A DNA stretch of 64,000 bases from Streptomyces malaysiensis subsp. samsunensis (GTDB taxonomy: Bacteria; Actinomycetota; Actinomycetes; Streptomycetales; Streptomycetaceae): the NCBI RefSeq assembly GCF_024519315.1, contig NZ_JANIIC010000045.1, positions 1-64,000 on the forward strand, read 5' to 3'. Below, piece after piece: positions 1 to 8,790 of the stretch. The position numbers were made by a program, and so were the translations under genes. Within the stretch, counting starts at the first letter, position 1. The number at the start of each line of letters is the position of its first letter. A model generated the notes under the pieces. The model was given only the letters and a program-made list of their open reading frames with translations, was not told where the DNA came from and did no database searches.

Positions 1-1653
1 GGGGCGGCGGGGCCGGGCACCCCGGCCGCCCCCGGGCGGGGGGGGGGTGGGGGGGGGGAGGGCGTCGGCGGTGTCGCCCTGGGCCAGCGGCAGCAGCAGA
101 ACGGTGCCGCCGTCGCGGGCGGCGGCCAGACCGTGCCGGGTGGCCGCCAGATGGGACGCGGCGGACCACAGCCGACGGCGGCCCGCGGCGTCCTCTGCGG
201 GGGCGCCGCCGGGTCCGCCTCCGGGCCCGGCTCCTGGTGTGCCGCCGGGCCCGCCTCCGGATGCCCCGCCGGGACCGCTCGCGCGTGCGCTGCCGGGACC
301 GCTCGCGGGTGCGGTGCCGGGTCCGCCTCCGGGTGTGGTGCCCGGCCCGCTTCCGGGTGCCCCGCCGGGGCCGGCGGCGGGCGTACCGGTGTCCGGGGCC
401 TCGATGCCCGCGGCAAGCACCACATGGGGCGTGTCCAGGTCCGCCCGGAGCCGCGCGGCGCGCTCGCGCAGCAGCCGGGGCTCACGGTCGGGAGCGTCGA
501 GCAGGTCGTCCAGGAGCTCACCGCGCACCCGCTGCTCGGCCTCACCCGCCGAGCGGCGGGCGAGCTGCAACAGCGAGGTGACCATGGCGGCGCGCTCCAG
601 GGTGCGCTGGTCCATGGGGTCGAGCCGGGGGTGGCCGCGCAGTACGAGCGCGCCGAGCAGTTCGCCACCCGCCGAGACGGCGGCGACCCAGTCCTCCTCG
701 CCGTCGCGCACCGCGTGGCCATCGGCCCGGGACCGGTCGACGGCCGCCGCGGGCGCCTCGTCGGTCTCGAGGAACTCCACGGAGCCGCTGAGCACCTCGG
801 CCAGCGCGTCCGCCACGTCGTGCACCCCGCCACCGCGCAGCACCAGCTCGGTGAGCCGGTCATGGACGTCGGAGGCGCGCTCGATGACCCGGCTGCGGTC
901 CCGGATGATCTCGTTGGCCGCCTCCAGTTCGGCGAGCGCCGTACGGGTCTCGGCGAGCAGATGGGCGGTGTCGATGGCCACGGCCGCGTGAGCGGCGAAC
1001 GAGCCGAGCAGCGCGATCTGCTCGCGTTCGAACACCCTGGCCCTGCGGTCGGCCGCGAACAGCACACCGATGACACCGCTGCCCAGTAGCAGCGGCACCC
1101 CGAGGATGGCGACGAGCCCCTCGTCCCTGACGCCCGCGTCGATGGCGTGCGTGTGCTGGAACCGCGGATCGTCGAAGTAGCTCTCGGTCACATAGGGGCG
1201 GGCGGTCTGGGCCACCAGACCGCCGAGCCCCTCCCCCATGCCGAGCCGCAACTGCTGGAAGCGGGCCGAGACCGAACCGTCGGTGACCCTCATATAGGTG
1301 TCACCGGCCGTCGGATCGTTGAGCGTCAGATACGCGACCTCGGTGCCCAGCAGGGAGCGGGCGCGCTGGACGATGGCCTGGAGCACCGCGTCCAGATCGC
1401 GCAGCCCCGCCAGATCGTGGGCGGTCTCGAAGAGCGCGGAGAGCTCGGCCTCGCGGCGCCGTCGCCCCTCCAGCTCACCGCGCACCCGCAGGGCGAGCAG
1501 CTTGGCGCGCTCCAGGGCCGCCAGCAGGTCGGCCGGAGCCTTGTCGGCGCGGGCGCGCAGCACCGGGCGCTCATACGCCTCGGCGGGCGCGCCGCGTACG
1601 AGGAGTTCCAGGTAGGGGGCCTCCGGCCGGTCGTCGGGCATGGTCACAGGCAT
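1..1653 (-). CDS. GAF-domain PucR/CdaR-type transcriptional regulator, 3' end cut by window edge
   Basis: The reading frame is open from an ATG at 1653 (a second ATG lies at 1641) to base 1, 551 codons, with no stop inside the window. Residues about 70-240 form a GAF sensor domain (ends FAAHAAVAIDTAHLLAETR) followed by a coiled-coil helix (LEAANEIIRDRSRVIERAS) and a second region typical of Streptomyces PucR/CdaR-like regulators, which carry a C-terminal helix-turn-helix; that part lies outside the window. A Pro/Gly repeat linker and a C10-A-C10 tract sit near the edge. The ligand is unknown. The upstream gene on the same strand is 3-hydroxybutyrate dehydrogenase, so a role in its control is possible but is only an inference. 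Confidence 0.8.
   Translation of the reverse strand, partial: MPVTMPDDRPEAPYLELLVRGAPAEAYERPVLRARADKAPADLLAALERAKLLALRVRGELEGRRRREAELSALFETAHDLAGLRDLDAVLQAIVQRARSLLGTEVAYLTLNDPTAGDTYMRVTDGSVSARFQQLRLGMGEGLGGLVAQTARPYVTESYFDDPRFQHTHAIDAGVRDEGLVAILGVPLLLGSGVIGVLFAADRRARVFEREQIALLGSFAAHAAVAIDTAHLLAETRTALAELEAANEIIRDRSRVIERASDVHDRLTELVLRGGGVHDVADALAEVLSGSVEFLETDEAPAAAVDRSRADGHAVRDGEEDWVAAVSAGGELLGALVLRGHPRLDPMDQRTLERAAMVTSLLQLARRSAGEAEQRVRGELLDDLLDAPDREPRLLRERAARLRADLDTPHVVLAAGIEAPDTGTPAAGPGGAPGSGPGTTPGGGPGTAPASGPGSARASGPGGASGGGPGGTPGAGPGGGPGGAPAEDAAGRRRLWSAASHLAATRHGLAAARDGGTVLLLPLAQGDTADALPPPTPPPPGGGRGARPRRP
204..384 (-). repeat. 24-bp tandem repeat coding for a Gly/Pro linker
   Basis: About seven imperfect 24-bp units encode octapeptides of the type APGGGPGT in the GAF regulator. 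The unit length is a multiple of three, so changes in copy number would keep the frame. The array separates the sensor half from the distal half of the protein and probably acts as a flexible linker. Confidence 0.85.
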
Positions 1654-1734
1654 ACTCCCGCCGGACGCGGCGGCGCCAGCCGTAGGGCGGCCCGGTGTCC
1701 TTTCGAGGGGGCGGCCGGGCAAGAGGCGGTCCGA

Positions 1735-1883
1735 TGGCTGAGCCAATGAGCCACCATCCCGCCCGTCTGGCAGTGGCTGAGCCACTGAGCCGCTCGCCCG
1801 CCCGTCCGGCAGTGGCTGAGCCAATCGGCCACCATCCGCCGGTGGCTCAGCCAATCGGCCTTCATGGCCCAGTGGCTCGGCCA
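1735..1883. promoter_or_regulatory. Array of five TGGCTNAGCCA palindromes upstream of the GAF regulator
   Basis: Between the 3-hydroxybutyrate dehydrogenase stop and the GAF regulator start lie five copies of an 11-bp palindrome: 1735-1745, 1774-1784, 1813-1823, 1843-1853 and 1873-1883. The last copy is degenerate (TGGCTCGGCCA). Spacing is 39, 39, 30 and 30 bp, and the flanks (AATCGGCC) are also shared, so the array arose by tandem duplication. The rest of 1654-1922 holds no convincing gene. It may be a multi-site operator for the downstream regulator; this is inference. Confidence 0.7.
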
Positions 1884-1922
1884 ATCGGCCTTCACCGGCC
1901 GAAGAACCATCCGATGAGCCGC

Positions 1923-2729
1923 TCAGTGGGCGGTCCATCCGCCGTCCATGCTGAGCGAGGCACCGGTGACGAAGGACGCATGCGGACCGCAGAGATACGC
2001 GACGGCCTCGGCGACCTCCTCGGGTTCGACCAGCCGCTTGACCGCCGAATCGGCCAGCATCACATCGGAGACCACCCGCTCCGGCGAGATCCCGTGGGCC
2101 TCGGCCTGGTCGGCGATCTGCCGCTCGACGAGCGGGGTGCGCACATAGCCGGGGTTGACGCAATTGGAGGTCACCCCGTGCGCCGCGCCCTCCAGGGCGG
2201 CGACCTTGGACAGCCCCTCCAGACCGTGTTTGGCGGCCACATAGGCCGACTTGTAGGGGGAGGCGCGCAGCCCGTGCACCGAGGAGATGTTCACGATCCG
2301 GCCCCAGCCCCGCGCGTACATATGCGGCAGCGCGCCGCGCACCAGCCGGAACGGGGCCTCGAGCATCACGGTGAGCACCCGGGAGAACACCTCGGGCGGA
2401 AAGTCCTCGATGGGCCGGACGAGTTGGAGCCCGGCGTTGTTGACCAGGATGTCGATGCCGGCGGCGGCCCGTTCGGCGGCGTCGAGGTCGGTGAGGTCCA
2501 GGGGGTGGGCCTCGACCTGGCCGGGCAGTCCGGCGGCCGCGTCGACCAGGTCGGTGAGGCCCTCGGCGTCCAGGTCGACGGCCCGCACCCGCGCCCCGGC
2601 GGTGGCCAGCCGCAGTGTGCAGGCCCGGCCGATGCCCCCGGCGGCGCCCGTGACGAGTGCGGTACGGCAGGACAGATCGGGGCCGTCGGACGGCCGGGGG
2701 CCGGGGCCCGGTGTGGTGGACGCGCTCAT
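1923..2729 (-). CDS. 3-hydroxybutyrate dehydrogenase (SDR family)
   Basis: Short-chain dehydrogenase that would interconvert D-3-hydroxybutyrate and acetoacetate with NAD(H) in the cytoplasm. It shows the Rossmann motif TGAAGGIG, the NNAG motif, the active-site SS..YxxxK (Tyr in SAYVAAKHG) and the C-terminal SLSMDGGWTAH typical of 3-hydroxybutyrate dehydrogenases. An ATG at 2729 is preferred over a GTG at 2738: a TAATGT -10 box on the minus strand (2742-2737) ends 7 nt before this ATG, and no ribosome binding site is visible, so the mRNA is probably leaderless. It lies upstream of the GAF regulator on the same strand. Substrate choice rests on family resemblance; a related SDR activity is possible. 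Confidence 0.85.
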   Translation of the reverse strand: MSASTTPGPGPRPSDGPDLSCRTALVTGAAGGIGRACTLRLATAGARVRAVDLDAEGLTDLVDAAAGLPGQVEAHPLDLTDLDAAERAAAGIDILVNNAGLQLVRPIEDFPPEVFSRVLTVMLEAPFRLVRGALPHMYARGWGRIVNISSVHGLRASPYKSAYVAAKHGLEGLSKVAALEGAAHGVTSNCVNPGYVRTPLVERQIADQAEAHGISPERVVSDVMLADSAVKRLVEPEEVAEAVAYLCGPHASFVTGASLSMDGGWTAH

Positions 2730-2784
2730 GAGTGGCACATTAGGCAGCCATCGTGCCCGGACCGATGTGGGGGCGGCACATACT

Positions 2785-3264
2785 TCACTCCGCGACGATG
2801 GGCTCGAACCATGTCGGGCCGTCCTCGAGCGCCTGCTTGATGCGGGACAGGGAGAAGTCCTCCATCTCGGGCAGCGCGTCGAGTGGGAACCAGCCGACGT
2901 CCAGCGACTCGTCGTCGTTCACCCGCGCCTCGCCGCCGACCGCGCGGCAGCGGAAGCAGACGTCCACGAACTGGCACTTGTCGTCGTTGGGGTAGGTCAC
3001 CGGGGCCAGGGTCCGTACGAGCACGATGCGTTCGGGGACACAGCGCACCGCGGTCTCCTCCTCCACCTCGCGGACCACCGCCGTGGCAGGCTGCTCACCG
3101 GGCTCGGGGATACCGCAGATGATCGTCCAGCGGCCGTTGTCGGCCCGGCGGCCCAGCAGCACCCGGCCCTGGTCGTCGAAGACCACGGCGCTCACGCCCG
3201 GCAGATAGAGCAGTTGGTGACCGATGGAGGCCCTGAGGTCACGGATGAAGTCGGGGGTCGGCAT
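2785..3264 (-). CDS. NUDIX hydrolase
   Basis: A 159-residue single-domain NUDIX protein. The NUDIX box GIPEPGEQPATAVVREVEEE is present, with the usual late Gly replaced by Ala (EEETAV), so the metal-binding REVEEE core is kept. It would hydrolyse a nucleoside diphosphate linked to another moiety; the substrate cannot be told from sequence. A TACCCT box ends 6 nt before the ATG and no SD is seen, compatible with leaderless transcription. It is separated by 55 bp from the dehydrogenase start on the same strand. Confidence 0.9.
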   Translation of the reverse strand: MPTPDFIRDLRASIGHQLLYLPGVSAVVFDDQGRVLLGRRADNGRWTIICGIPEPGEQPATAVVREVEEETAVRCVPERIVLVRTLAPVTYPNDDKCQFVDVCFRCRAVGGEARVNDDESLDVGWFPLDALPEMEDFSLSRIKQALEDGPTWFEPIVAE

Positions 3265-3404
3265 GGGCCGAGGGTATCGGGCGGAAAAGGGGGCGCGCGC
3301 GGCGGCCGCACGGCGCCCTCCACGGCGGGCGTTTCACCACCGACGCATCGTTTCTGCGCACCATATACACATTCCTTACGACAAGCGCTACGGTTTCGGG
3401 TGTC

Positions 3405-4493
3405 ATGGCTCGCACGGCGGCCGTAAGGCCGTCGGTGCGGTGCCCGTCACGACGGGGGGTCGGCGGGATGACGTCATCAGTGGTGGAGCCTGTCGTACAG
3501 GACCACGGCAGACCGGCCGACGGCTGCGCCGGCGCGGCCGACATCGCGGGGGTTCTGATCCTGGCCGGCTGCGCGGTCTGGGCCCTGATCGCGGCCATGG
3601 GGCGGCCCGCCCGCCCCGAGGGGGTGCTGCTCGCCGTGCTGGCGGTGGCCGCCGGTTACGCCTGCGGCCGGATCGCCGGATCGCTGCTGCCGGTCGCCTC
3701 GACGGCGGCCGCCGGGCTCGCGGGATTCGGCCTGGCCTGCGCCTCGCCGTACGGGCTCGCCGACCATGAGGGGCCGGGCGCGGCCCAGCTCACCCTGGCC
3801 ACAGGCGCGATCTGCTGCGCGGCCTGGGCCGCCCCGCGGGTCCTCCGCCCGGCGCTGTGGCTGCTGGCCGCGGCGATCACGCTGACGGCCGTGGTGGGCG
3901 GCTCGACGGCGGGCTCCGTGGCGAGCGGCGCCGTGCTGGTGTGCTCGCTCGCCGCCGCCCGGCCGCGGCGGCGGCTGCCCGCGCTCGCGGCGTGCGCGCT
4001 GGTCGCGGCGGTCGCGGTCGGCGGCACCTGGGCGGTGGCCAAGGACGCGGTCCCCGGCGGGCTGGCGCCCGCCCTGCGCGACCACCTCACCGAGCACCGG
4101 ATCCGGCTATGGCAGGACGCCGCCCGCATCGAGGAGACGGACCCGCTGCGCGGTGCGGGCCCGGACCGCTTCGGCGAGCTGAGCCCCGCGGTGGCCCAGC
4201 CACAGGACCAGGAGGCCAAGCCCCATTCGGCGCCGCTTCAGCAGGCGGCCGGTCAGGGGCTGCCGGGGGTGGCGCTGCTGGGCGCCGCCTTCGCCTGGAT
4301 GCTGCACGCCCTGTGGTGCTCCCCACGCCCCACTCCGGTGGTCCTTACGGCGGCCGCGACGCTCACGGCCCTGGCCGTCGAGTCCTGTCTGGGCAACGCC
4401 CTCAGCTTCTCCCAGGTCACCGCGGGGGCGGGCCTCCTCGCCGGGCTGGCGACGGCCCGCCGTCTGGACCAGACCCCGGGAACGGTGCCATGA
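3405..4493 (+). CDS. O-antigen-ligase-like polytopic membrane protein
   Basis: Mostly hydrophobic protein of 362 residues with about eight to ten membrane segments. The loop after the middle segments reads HRIRLWQDAARIEETDPLRG followed by AGPDRFGELSP, the pattern of the Wzy_C/WaaL O-antigen ligase and polymerase superfamily, where the loop binds the lipid-linked sugar donor. A role in joining or polymerising cell-surface glycan is inferred. An ATG at 3468 (MTSSVVEPV) is an alternative start; a TACGGT -10 box at 3389-3394 would place the RNA start almost at the 3405 ATG. It converges on the next gene. Confidence 0.65.
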   Translation: MARTAAVRPSVRCPSRRGVGGMTSSVVEPVVQDHGRPADGCAGAADIAGVLILAGCAVWALIAAMGRPARPEGVLLAVLAVAAGYACGRIAGSLLPVASTAAAGLAGFGLACASPYGLADHEGPGAAQLTLATGAICCAAWAAPRVLRPALWLLAAAITLTAVVGGSTAGSVASGAVLVCSLAAARPRRRLPALAACALVAAVAVGGTWAVAKDAVPGGLAPALRDHLTEHRIRLWQDAARIEETDPLRGAGPDRFGELSPAVAQPQDQEAKPHSAPLQQAAGQGLPGVALLGAAFAWMLHALWCSPRPTPVVLTAAATLTALAVESCLGNALSFSQVTAGAGLLAGLATARRLDQTPGTVP

Positions 4494-4575
4494 GCCCCGG
4501 CACGGCTCGCGAATACCCGTCGCCTCAAAGAGAACGCGGGCCTCGAAAGCCGCGAATGAGAACGCAGGGGACGCA

Positions 4576-4591
4576 TCCCCTGAAAGGGGGA
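4576..4591. terminator. Short hairpin between convergent genes
   Basis: TCCCC and GGGGGA arms around TGAAA lie between two convergent genes. The stem is short and there is no U-tract, so this is a weak candidate. Confidence 0.35.
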
Positions 4592-4603
4592 CATGGGCAC
4601 CGG

Positions 4604-5161
4604 CTAGACCTGAGAGGTGCGCGCCGCGATCAGCCGCAGCCGGTCGCGGATGACCCGGACCGCGGCCTCCGCGTCATCCACCGTGACCGTGAAGACGCGG
4701 CCGTCCCCGAGGCGGACCACCAGGCCCTCGCCCCGGCGCACCACCACCGCCGTGCCCTTCTCGGGGCGCCAGCGGTAGCCCCAGCCGCCCCACTGGCAGG
4801 GGGTGACCTTGTGGGCCACATCGGCGTGGACCACATCGCTGAGCGGGATACGGCGGCGTGGGAGCCCCATATGGCCGCAGCGGATCTCCAGCACCTCGTC
4901 GTCGACCCGTACCGCCACATGAACGAAGGCGAGGGTGCCGAAGAGCATCAGCAGCCCGGCGGCCACACAGCCGATGACGGCCATCAGCAGCGGGGCGATG
5001 CCCGAACCCCATGGGGAGTCGACGGCGAGGTCGACACCGAGCGCCAGGCACGCGGCCCCCGCCACGGCCAGCAGCCACTGCACGCGGTTGTGGGCCCGTC
5101 CGGTCCAGACCGCGGGCGGCTGCCCGTGGGCCGTCGGCTCTCCGTGGTCGTGGTGCCTCAT
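4604..5161 (-). CDS. Two-TM membrane protein with PH-like C-terminal domain
   Basis: The N-terminal 40 residues are polar, then two membrane helices follow (LLAVAGAACLALGVDLAV and APLLMAVIGCVAAGLLMLF), then a beta-rich cytosolic part with GGWGYRWRPEKGTAVVVRRG and VVRLGDGRVFTVTVDD. This layout resembles bacterial PH-domain (bPH) membrane proteins common in Streptomyces. Function unknown. The start is uncertain between the ATG at 5161 and a GTG at 5179; neither has a clear ribosome binding site. Confidence 0.7.
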   Translation of the reverse strand: MRHHDHGEPTAHGQPPAVWTGRAHNRVQWLLAVAGAACLALGVDLAVDSPWGSGIAPLLMAVIGCVAAGLLMLFGTLAFVHVAVRVDDEVLEIRCGHMGLPRRRIPLSDVVHADVAHKVTPCQWGGWGYRWRPEKGTAVVVRRGEGLVVRLGDGRVFTVTVDDAEAAVRVIRDRLRLIAARTSQV

Positions 5162-5259
5162 GCTTGGCAGCGTACCCACCTTCCGGCACCGCGGCAGCAG
5201 GGCGGATGAATCCGCTGGTGAAGAGCGGTTCGGTCAGCTCACCGCACGAGGCGTTCCGG

Positions 5260-6054
5260 TCAACCGCGGGCCGGTGCGACGGGTGCCAGCAGCACTCCCT
5301 CGGCATAGGTCAGGGCGGCGTCCGGCAAGGCAGCCTCGTCCCCGCTGAGGATGACCGTCAGACCGCCCGGGGTGACGGGGCCGTCCGGCGGGAAGGGATC
5401 GGCGCCGATCCGGCGCAGGGCCTGGGCGGCGACGGCCCCGGCCGAGCCGTGGAGGACGATCGGCGGTGCGTCCGGCCGCTGCACGGCGGCCCGGATGCGG
5501 TCGGCGACCAGTTCGTAATGGGTGCAGCCCAGGACGACGGTCGTTACGTCGCGGGGGGTGCGGGCCGCCGCGACGGCCACCGCGGCGTCGATCCCCTCGG
5601 TGTCGGCGTGCTGCACCGCGTCCGCGAGCCCCGGGCACGCCACCTCGGTCACCTCGACGCCGTCCGCGAAGTCGCGGATCAGTCCGCGCTGGTACGGGCT
5701 GCCGGTGGTGGCCGGGGTGGCCCAGATCGCGATCGGCCCTCCCCCGGCCGCCGCGGGCTTGATGGCGGGCACGGTCCCGATCACCGGCAGCCCGGGCTCC
5801 AGCTCGGCGCGCAGCGCGGGCAGGGCGTGGACGGAGGCGGTGTTGCAGGCGACGATCAGCGCGTCCGGGCGGTGCGCGGCGGCGGCCCGGGCGCAGCCCA
5901 GGGCGCGTTCGGTGACGTCCTCGGGAGTGCGCGGCCCCCACGGCATGGTGGCGGGGTCGGAGGAGAGGACGAGATCGGCGTCCGGTCGCAGTCGGCGCAT
6001 CGCGGCGGCGGTGGGCAAGAGCCCGATTCCGGAGTCCATAAGCGCGATCTTCAC
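5260..6054 (-). CDS. Aspartate/glutamate racemase family protein (MurI-like)
   Basis: 264 residues with the racemase signatures: DSGIG near the N-terminus, the first catalytic Cys in VACNTAS and the second in LGCTHYE. MurI makes D-glutamate for peptidoglycan. The DSGIG-LL start differs from the usual DSGIGG, and Streptomyces often carries a second, housekeeping murI, so this may be a paralogue acting on glutamate or another amino acid. GTG start at 6054; the divergent glycosyltransferase begins 68 bp away, so the two share a promoter region. Confidence 0.85.
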   Translation of the reverse strand: MKIALMDSGIGLLPTAAAMRRLRPDADLVLSSDPATMPWGPRTPEDVTERALGCARAAAAHRPDALIVACNTASVHALPALRAELEPGLPVIGTVPAIKPAAAGGGPIAIWATPATTGSPYQRGLIRDFADGVEVTEVACPGLADAVQHADTEGIDAAVAVAAARTPRDVTTVVLGCTHYELVADRIRAAVQRPDAPPIVLHGSAGAVAAQALRRIGADPFPPDGPVTPGGLTVILSGDEAALPDAALTYAEGVLLAPVAPARG

Positions 6055-6122
6055 CCGGTCACTTTAAGGGATCGGTCCGGTGCGCCCGACGGCCGGGCGG
6101 ACCTTCGGGCAGACTTCGGCGG

Positions 6123-7337
6123 GTGAGCGCGCTGATGTGGATCGCCGCCGGGTCGTTGGCCGCGTGGCTGTGGCTGCTGCTGGGCCAGGGCTTCTTCTGG
6201 CGTACGGACGTCCGGCTGCCCCGGACCGGCCCGGGCGGCTCAGGGCCGCCGGAGCCCGCGGCATGGCCCTCGGTGGCCGTCGTGGTGCCCGCCCGGGACG
6301 AGTCCGCGGTGCTGCCGGCGAGCCTGCCCTCGCTGCTCGCCCAGGACTATCCGGGGCCGGCGGAGATCTTCCTGATCGACGACGGCAGCTCGGACGGCAC
6401 CGGAAAGCTGGCCCGTCAACTGGCCGACGAGTACGGCGGGCTGCCGCTGACCGTCGACTCCCCCGGCGAACCCGGCCCCGGCTGGACGGGCAAGCTGTGG
6501 GCGGTGCGGCACGGCATGGCGCTCGCCACGACCCGTCTCGCCGCCGACCGTAAGGACGACGGCGGCGTGGACTATCTGCTGCTGACGGACGCCGACATCG
6601 CACATGAGCCGGACTCGCTGCGGGAGTTGGTGCGCGCGGCCGAGGCGAACGGGCTGGATCTGGTCTCCCAGATGGCACGGCTGAGGGTGGCGACCTACTG
6701 GGAGCGGCTGATCGTGCCGGCCTTCGTCTACTTCTTCGCGCAGCTGTACCCCTTTCGGTGGGTCAACCGGCCCCGGGGGCGGACCGCGGCGGCCGCGGGC
6801 GGCTGTGTGCTGCTGCGCCGGGAGGCCGCCGAGCGGGCCGGTGTCCCGGAGGCGATCCGTCAGTCGGTCATCGACGACGTGGCGCTGGCCCGCGTGGTGA
6901 AACGGTCCGGCGGACGGATCTGGCTGGGGCTGGCCGACCGGGTCGACAGTGTGCGGCCGTATCCACGGCTGGGCGAGCTGTGGCGGATGGTCTCGCGCAG
7001 CGCGTACACCCAGCTGCGCCACAATCCGCTGCTGTTGCTGGTGACGGTCGCTGGGCTGGCGGTGGTGTATCTCGTACCGCCCGCGGCCGTGGCCGCCGGG
7101 GCGCTGACCGGGCGGCCCGCTCCGCTGGCGATGGGCGCCGCCGCCTGGGCCCTCATGGCGGGCACCTACATCCCGATGCTGCGCTACTACCGGCAGACCC
7201 TGTGGCTGGCGCCGCTGCTGCCCCTGACGGCCCTTCTCTACCTCCTGATGACCGTGGACTCGGCGGTGCGGCACCACCTCGGGCAGGGCGCGGCCTGGAA
7301 GGGGCGCAGCTACGCCCGCCCCAGCGCCGCGCCCTGA
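6123..7337 (+). CDS. Family 2 glycosyltransferase, HpnB-type
   Basis: Membrane-bound GT-A enzyme. One N-terminal membrane helix precedes the catalytic domain with IFLIDDGSSDGT, GWTGKLWAV and the DxD-like LLTDADIAHEPDS, followed by GGCVLLRREA and the DDVALARVVKRSGGRIWLG block; three or four membrane helices close the protein. The whole architecture matches hopene-associated glycosyltransferase HpnB. No other hopanoid gene is present nearby, so the acceptor is uncertain; carotenoid or hopanoid lipids are candidates. GTG start, no clear SD. Confidence 0.85.
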   Translation: MSALMWIAAGSLAAWLWLLLGQGFFWRTDVRLPRTGPGGSGPPEPAAWPSVAVVVPARDESAVLPASLPSLLAQDYPGPAEIFLIDDGSSDGTGKLARQLADEYGGLPLTVDSPGEPGPGWTGKLWAVRHGMALATTRLAADRKDDGGVDYLLLTDADIAHEPDSLRELVRAAEANGLDLVSQMARLRVATYWERLIVPAFVYFFAQLYPFRWVNRPRGRTAAAAGGCVLLRREAAERAGVPEAIRQSVIDDVALARVVKRSGGRIWLGLADRVDSVRPYPRLGELWRMVSRSAYTQLRHNPLLLLVTVAGLAVVYLVPPAAVAAGALTGRPAPLAMGAAAWALMAGTYIPMLRYYRQTLWLAPLLPLTALLYLLMTVDSAVRHHLGQGAAWKGRSYARPSAAP

Positions 7338-7362
7338 TGGCCGCGCCCCGTACGCCGGGGCT

Positions 7363-8790
7363 TCACTTGCGGCCGGGGGTCCAGTTCATGCCCCAGCCGT
7401 AGGTGTGGTCCAGGGTGCGCTGCGGGCTGACACCGCGCTGCGGCACCAGATAGCGGGCCTCGCGCTGCACGACGAGCTCACTGCCGGTGTTGGTGATGAG
7501 CGCGAGCGCGCAGACCGGCGACTGGACGGTGCACTCGTCGAGCGAGAAGTCGATCGGGGCGCCGAACTGCGGCTGGAGGGTGACCGTGGCGTCCAGGTTG
7601 GCGAAGCTGCGGGCGCCCTCGTAGATGGTCACGAAGACCAGGATCCGGCGGAACGACTGCTGGTGGTCCAGGTTGATGGTGAGGTTCTCACCGGCCGCCC
7701 GGGCGCCGGTCCGGTCGTCGGCGTCCAGCTGGATGAAGGGCGGCTGGTGCAGTGAGCCGAAGGAGTTGCCGAGCGCCTGGACCACGCCCTTGCTGCCGTC
7801 GGCGAGTTCGAACAGCGCCCCCAGATCGAGATCGAGATCGTTGTGCATGGCCATGGCCTTGCCCAGCTTGGAGGCCCACCCCGAGAACTGCTTGTGCACC
7901 TGCCAGTTGAGGTTGACCCGCATGGTGCCGGAGGTGCCGCCCTGCTTGGTGAGCGAGACGGCGGGCGCCTCCTTGGTCAGGGTGACCTTGCTGAGGCTCA
8001 CCGGCGCCGGGGCGGCCGCGGGGTCCGGTGGGGCCGGTGCGGTGGGCGGAGGCGGCGGAAGGGGCGTGGAGGCGGCAGTGGGCGGCGGAGGCGGGTACGC
8101 CCCGGCCGGAGGGCCGGACGGCGGCGCGGGTGCGGCGTACGGGCTCTGGGCGGCCGCGTACGGGTTCTGTCCCGCGTACGGGTTCTGCCCGGCGTTCGGC
8201 GGGGCGGCGGGGGCGGGCGCCGGGACAGGGGCGGGGACGGCGGGCTGAGCCGGCGCCTGCCGCGGTTCGTCGTCGACGGTGATGCCGAAGTCCGTGGCGA
8301 GCCCCGCAAGCCCGCTCTTGTACCCCTGGCCCACCGCGCGGAACTTCCACGCGCCCTGCCTGCGGTACAGCTCGCCGAGGACGAACGCGGTCTCGACCGT
8401 GGCGTCCTCGCTGTCGAACCGGGCGATCTCCGCACCGCCCGCCGCGTCCAGCACCCGGATATGCAGCCCGGGGACCTGACCAAACGTTCCCCCATCGGCC
8501 GAGCCCGCGAGCACCACGGTGTCGATGGTGGGCTCCATCCGGGCCAGGTCCACCGAAAGGGTGTCGCTCACGGTGTCGCCCGCGGTCCGCTTCCCCTCGT
8601 GGCGCACCGCGCCGGAGGAGTGCGCCGCCTGGTTGTAGAAGACGAAGTCCGCGTCGGACCTGACCTTTCCGGACGCCAGCAGCAGCGCCGAGGCGTCCAC
8701 ATCCGGCACCCCAGGTCCCGCGCGCCAGCCGAGCTCGATCCGCACCGCGTCCGCCGGTACTGGCGTATTACCGCCCTTGCGCATGGCCAT
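7363..8790 (-). CDS. TerD-domain / TerA-like fusion protein
   Basis: 475 residues with two TerD-fold halves joined by a Pro-rich linker (about residues 185-270) containing NPYA repeats. The N-terminal half has DASALLLASGKVRSDADFVF and YNQAAHSSGAVRH, typical of TerD, but the usual acidic calcium loop is altered (KRTAGDTVSDTLSVDL). The C-terminal half (MRVNLNWQV through WGMNWTPGR) is TerA-like. Members belong to tellurium resistance/stress-response clusters and are thought to bind calcium near the membrane. The ATG at 8790 has GGGGGA five bases upstream. It stands alone, 25 bp from the convergent glycosyltransferase end. Confidence 0.9.
   Translation of the reverse strand: MAMRKGGNTPVPADAVRIELGWRAGPGVPDVDASALLLASGKVRSDADFVFYNQAAHSSGAVRHEGKRTAGDTVSDTLSVDLARMEPTIDTVVLAGSADGGTFGQVPGLHIRVLDAAGGAEIARFDSEDATVETAFVLGELYRRQGAWKFRAVGQGYKSGLAGLATDFGITVDDEPRQAPAQPAVPAPVPAPAPAAPPNAGQNPYAGQNPYAAAQSPYAAPAPPSGPPAGAYPPPPPTAASTPLPPPPPTAPAPPDPAAAPAPVSLSKVTLTKEAPAVSLTKQGGTSGTMRVNLNWQVHKQFSGWASKLGKAMAMHNDLDLDLGALFELADGSKGVVQALGNSFGSLHQPPFIQLDADDRTGARAAGENLTINLDHQQSFRRILVFVTIYEGARSFANLDATVTLQPQFGAPIDFSLDECTVQSPVCALALITNTGSELVVQREARYLVPQRGVSPQRTLDHTYGWGMNWTPGRK

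Noticed and set aside
1735..1883. Possible CRISPR or integron-type repeats
   Set aside because: Whole units are duplicated including the segments between palindromes, so there are no unique spacers, and no cas or integrase gene is near.
6123..7337. Hopanoid biosynthesis cluster
   Set aside because: Only the HpnB-type glycosyltransferase is present; no squalene/phytoene synthase or cyclase gene is nearby.
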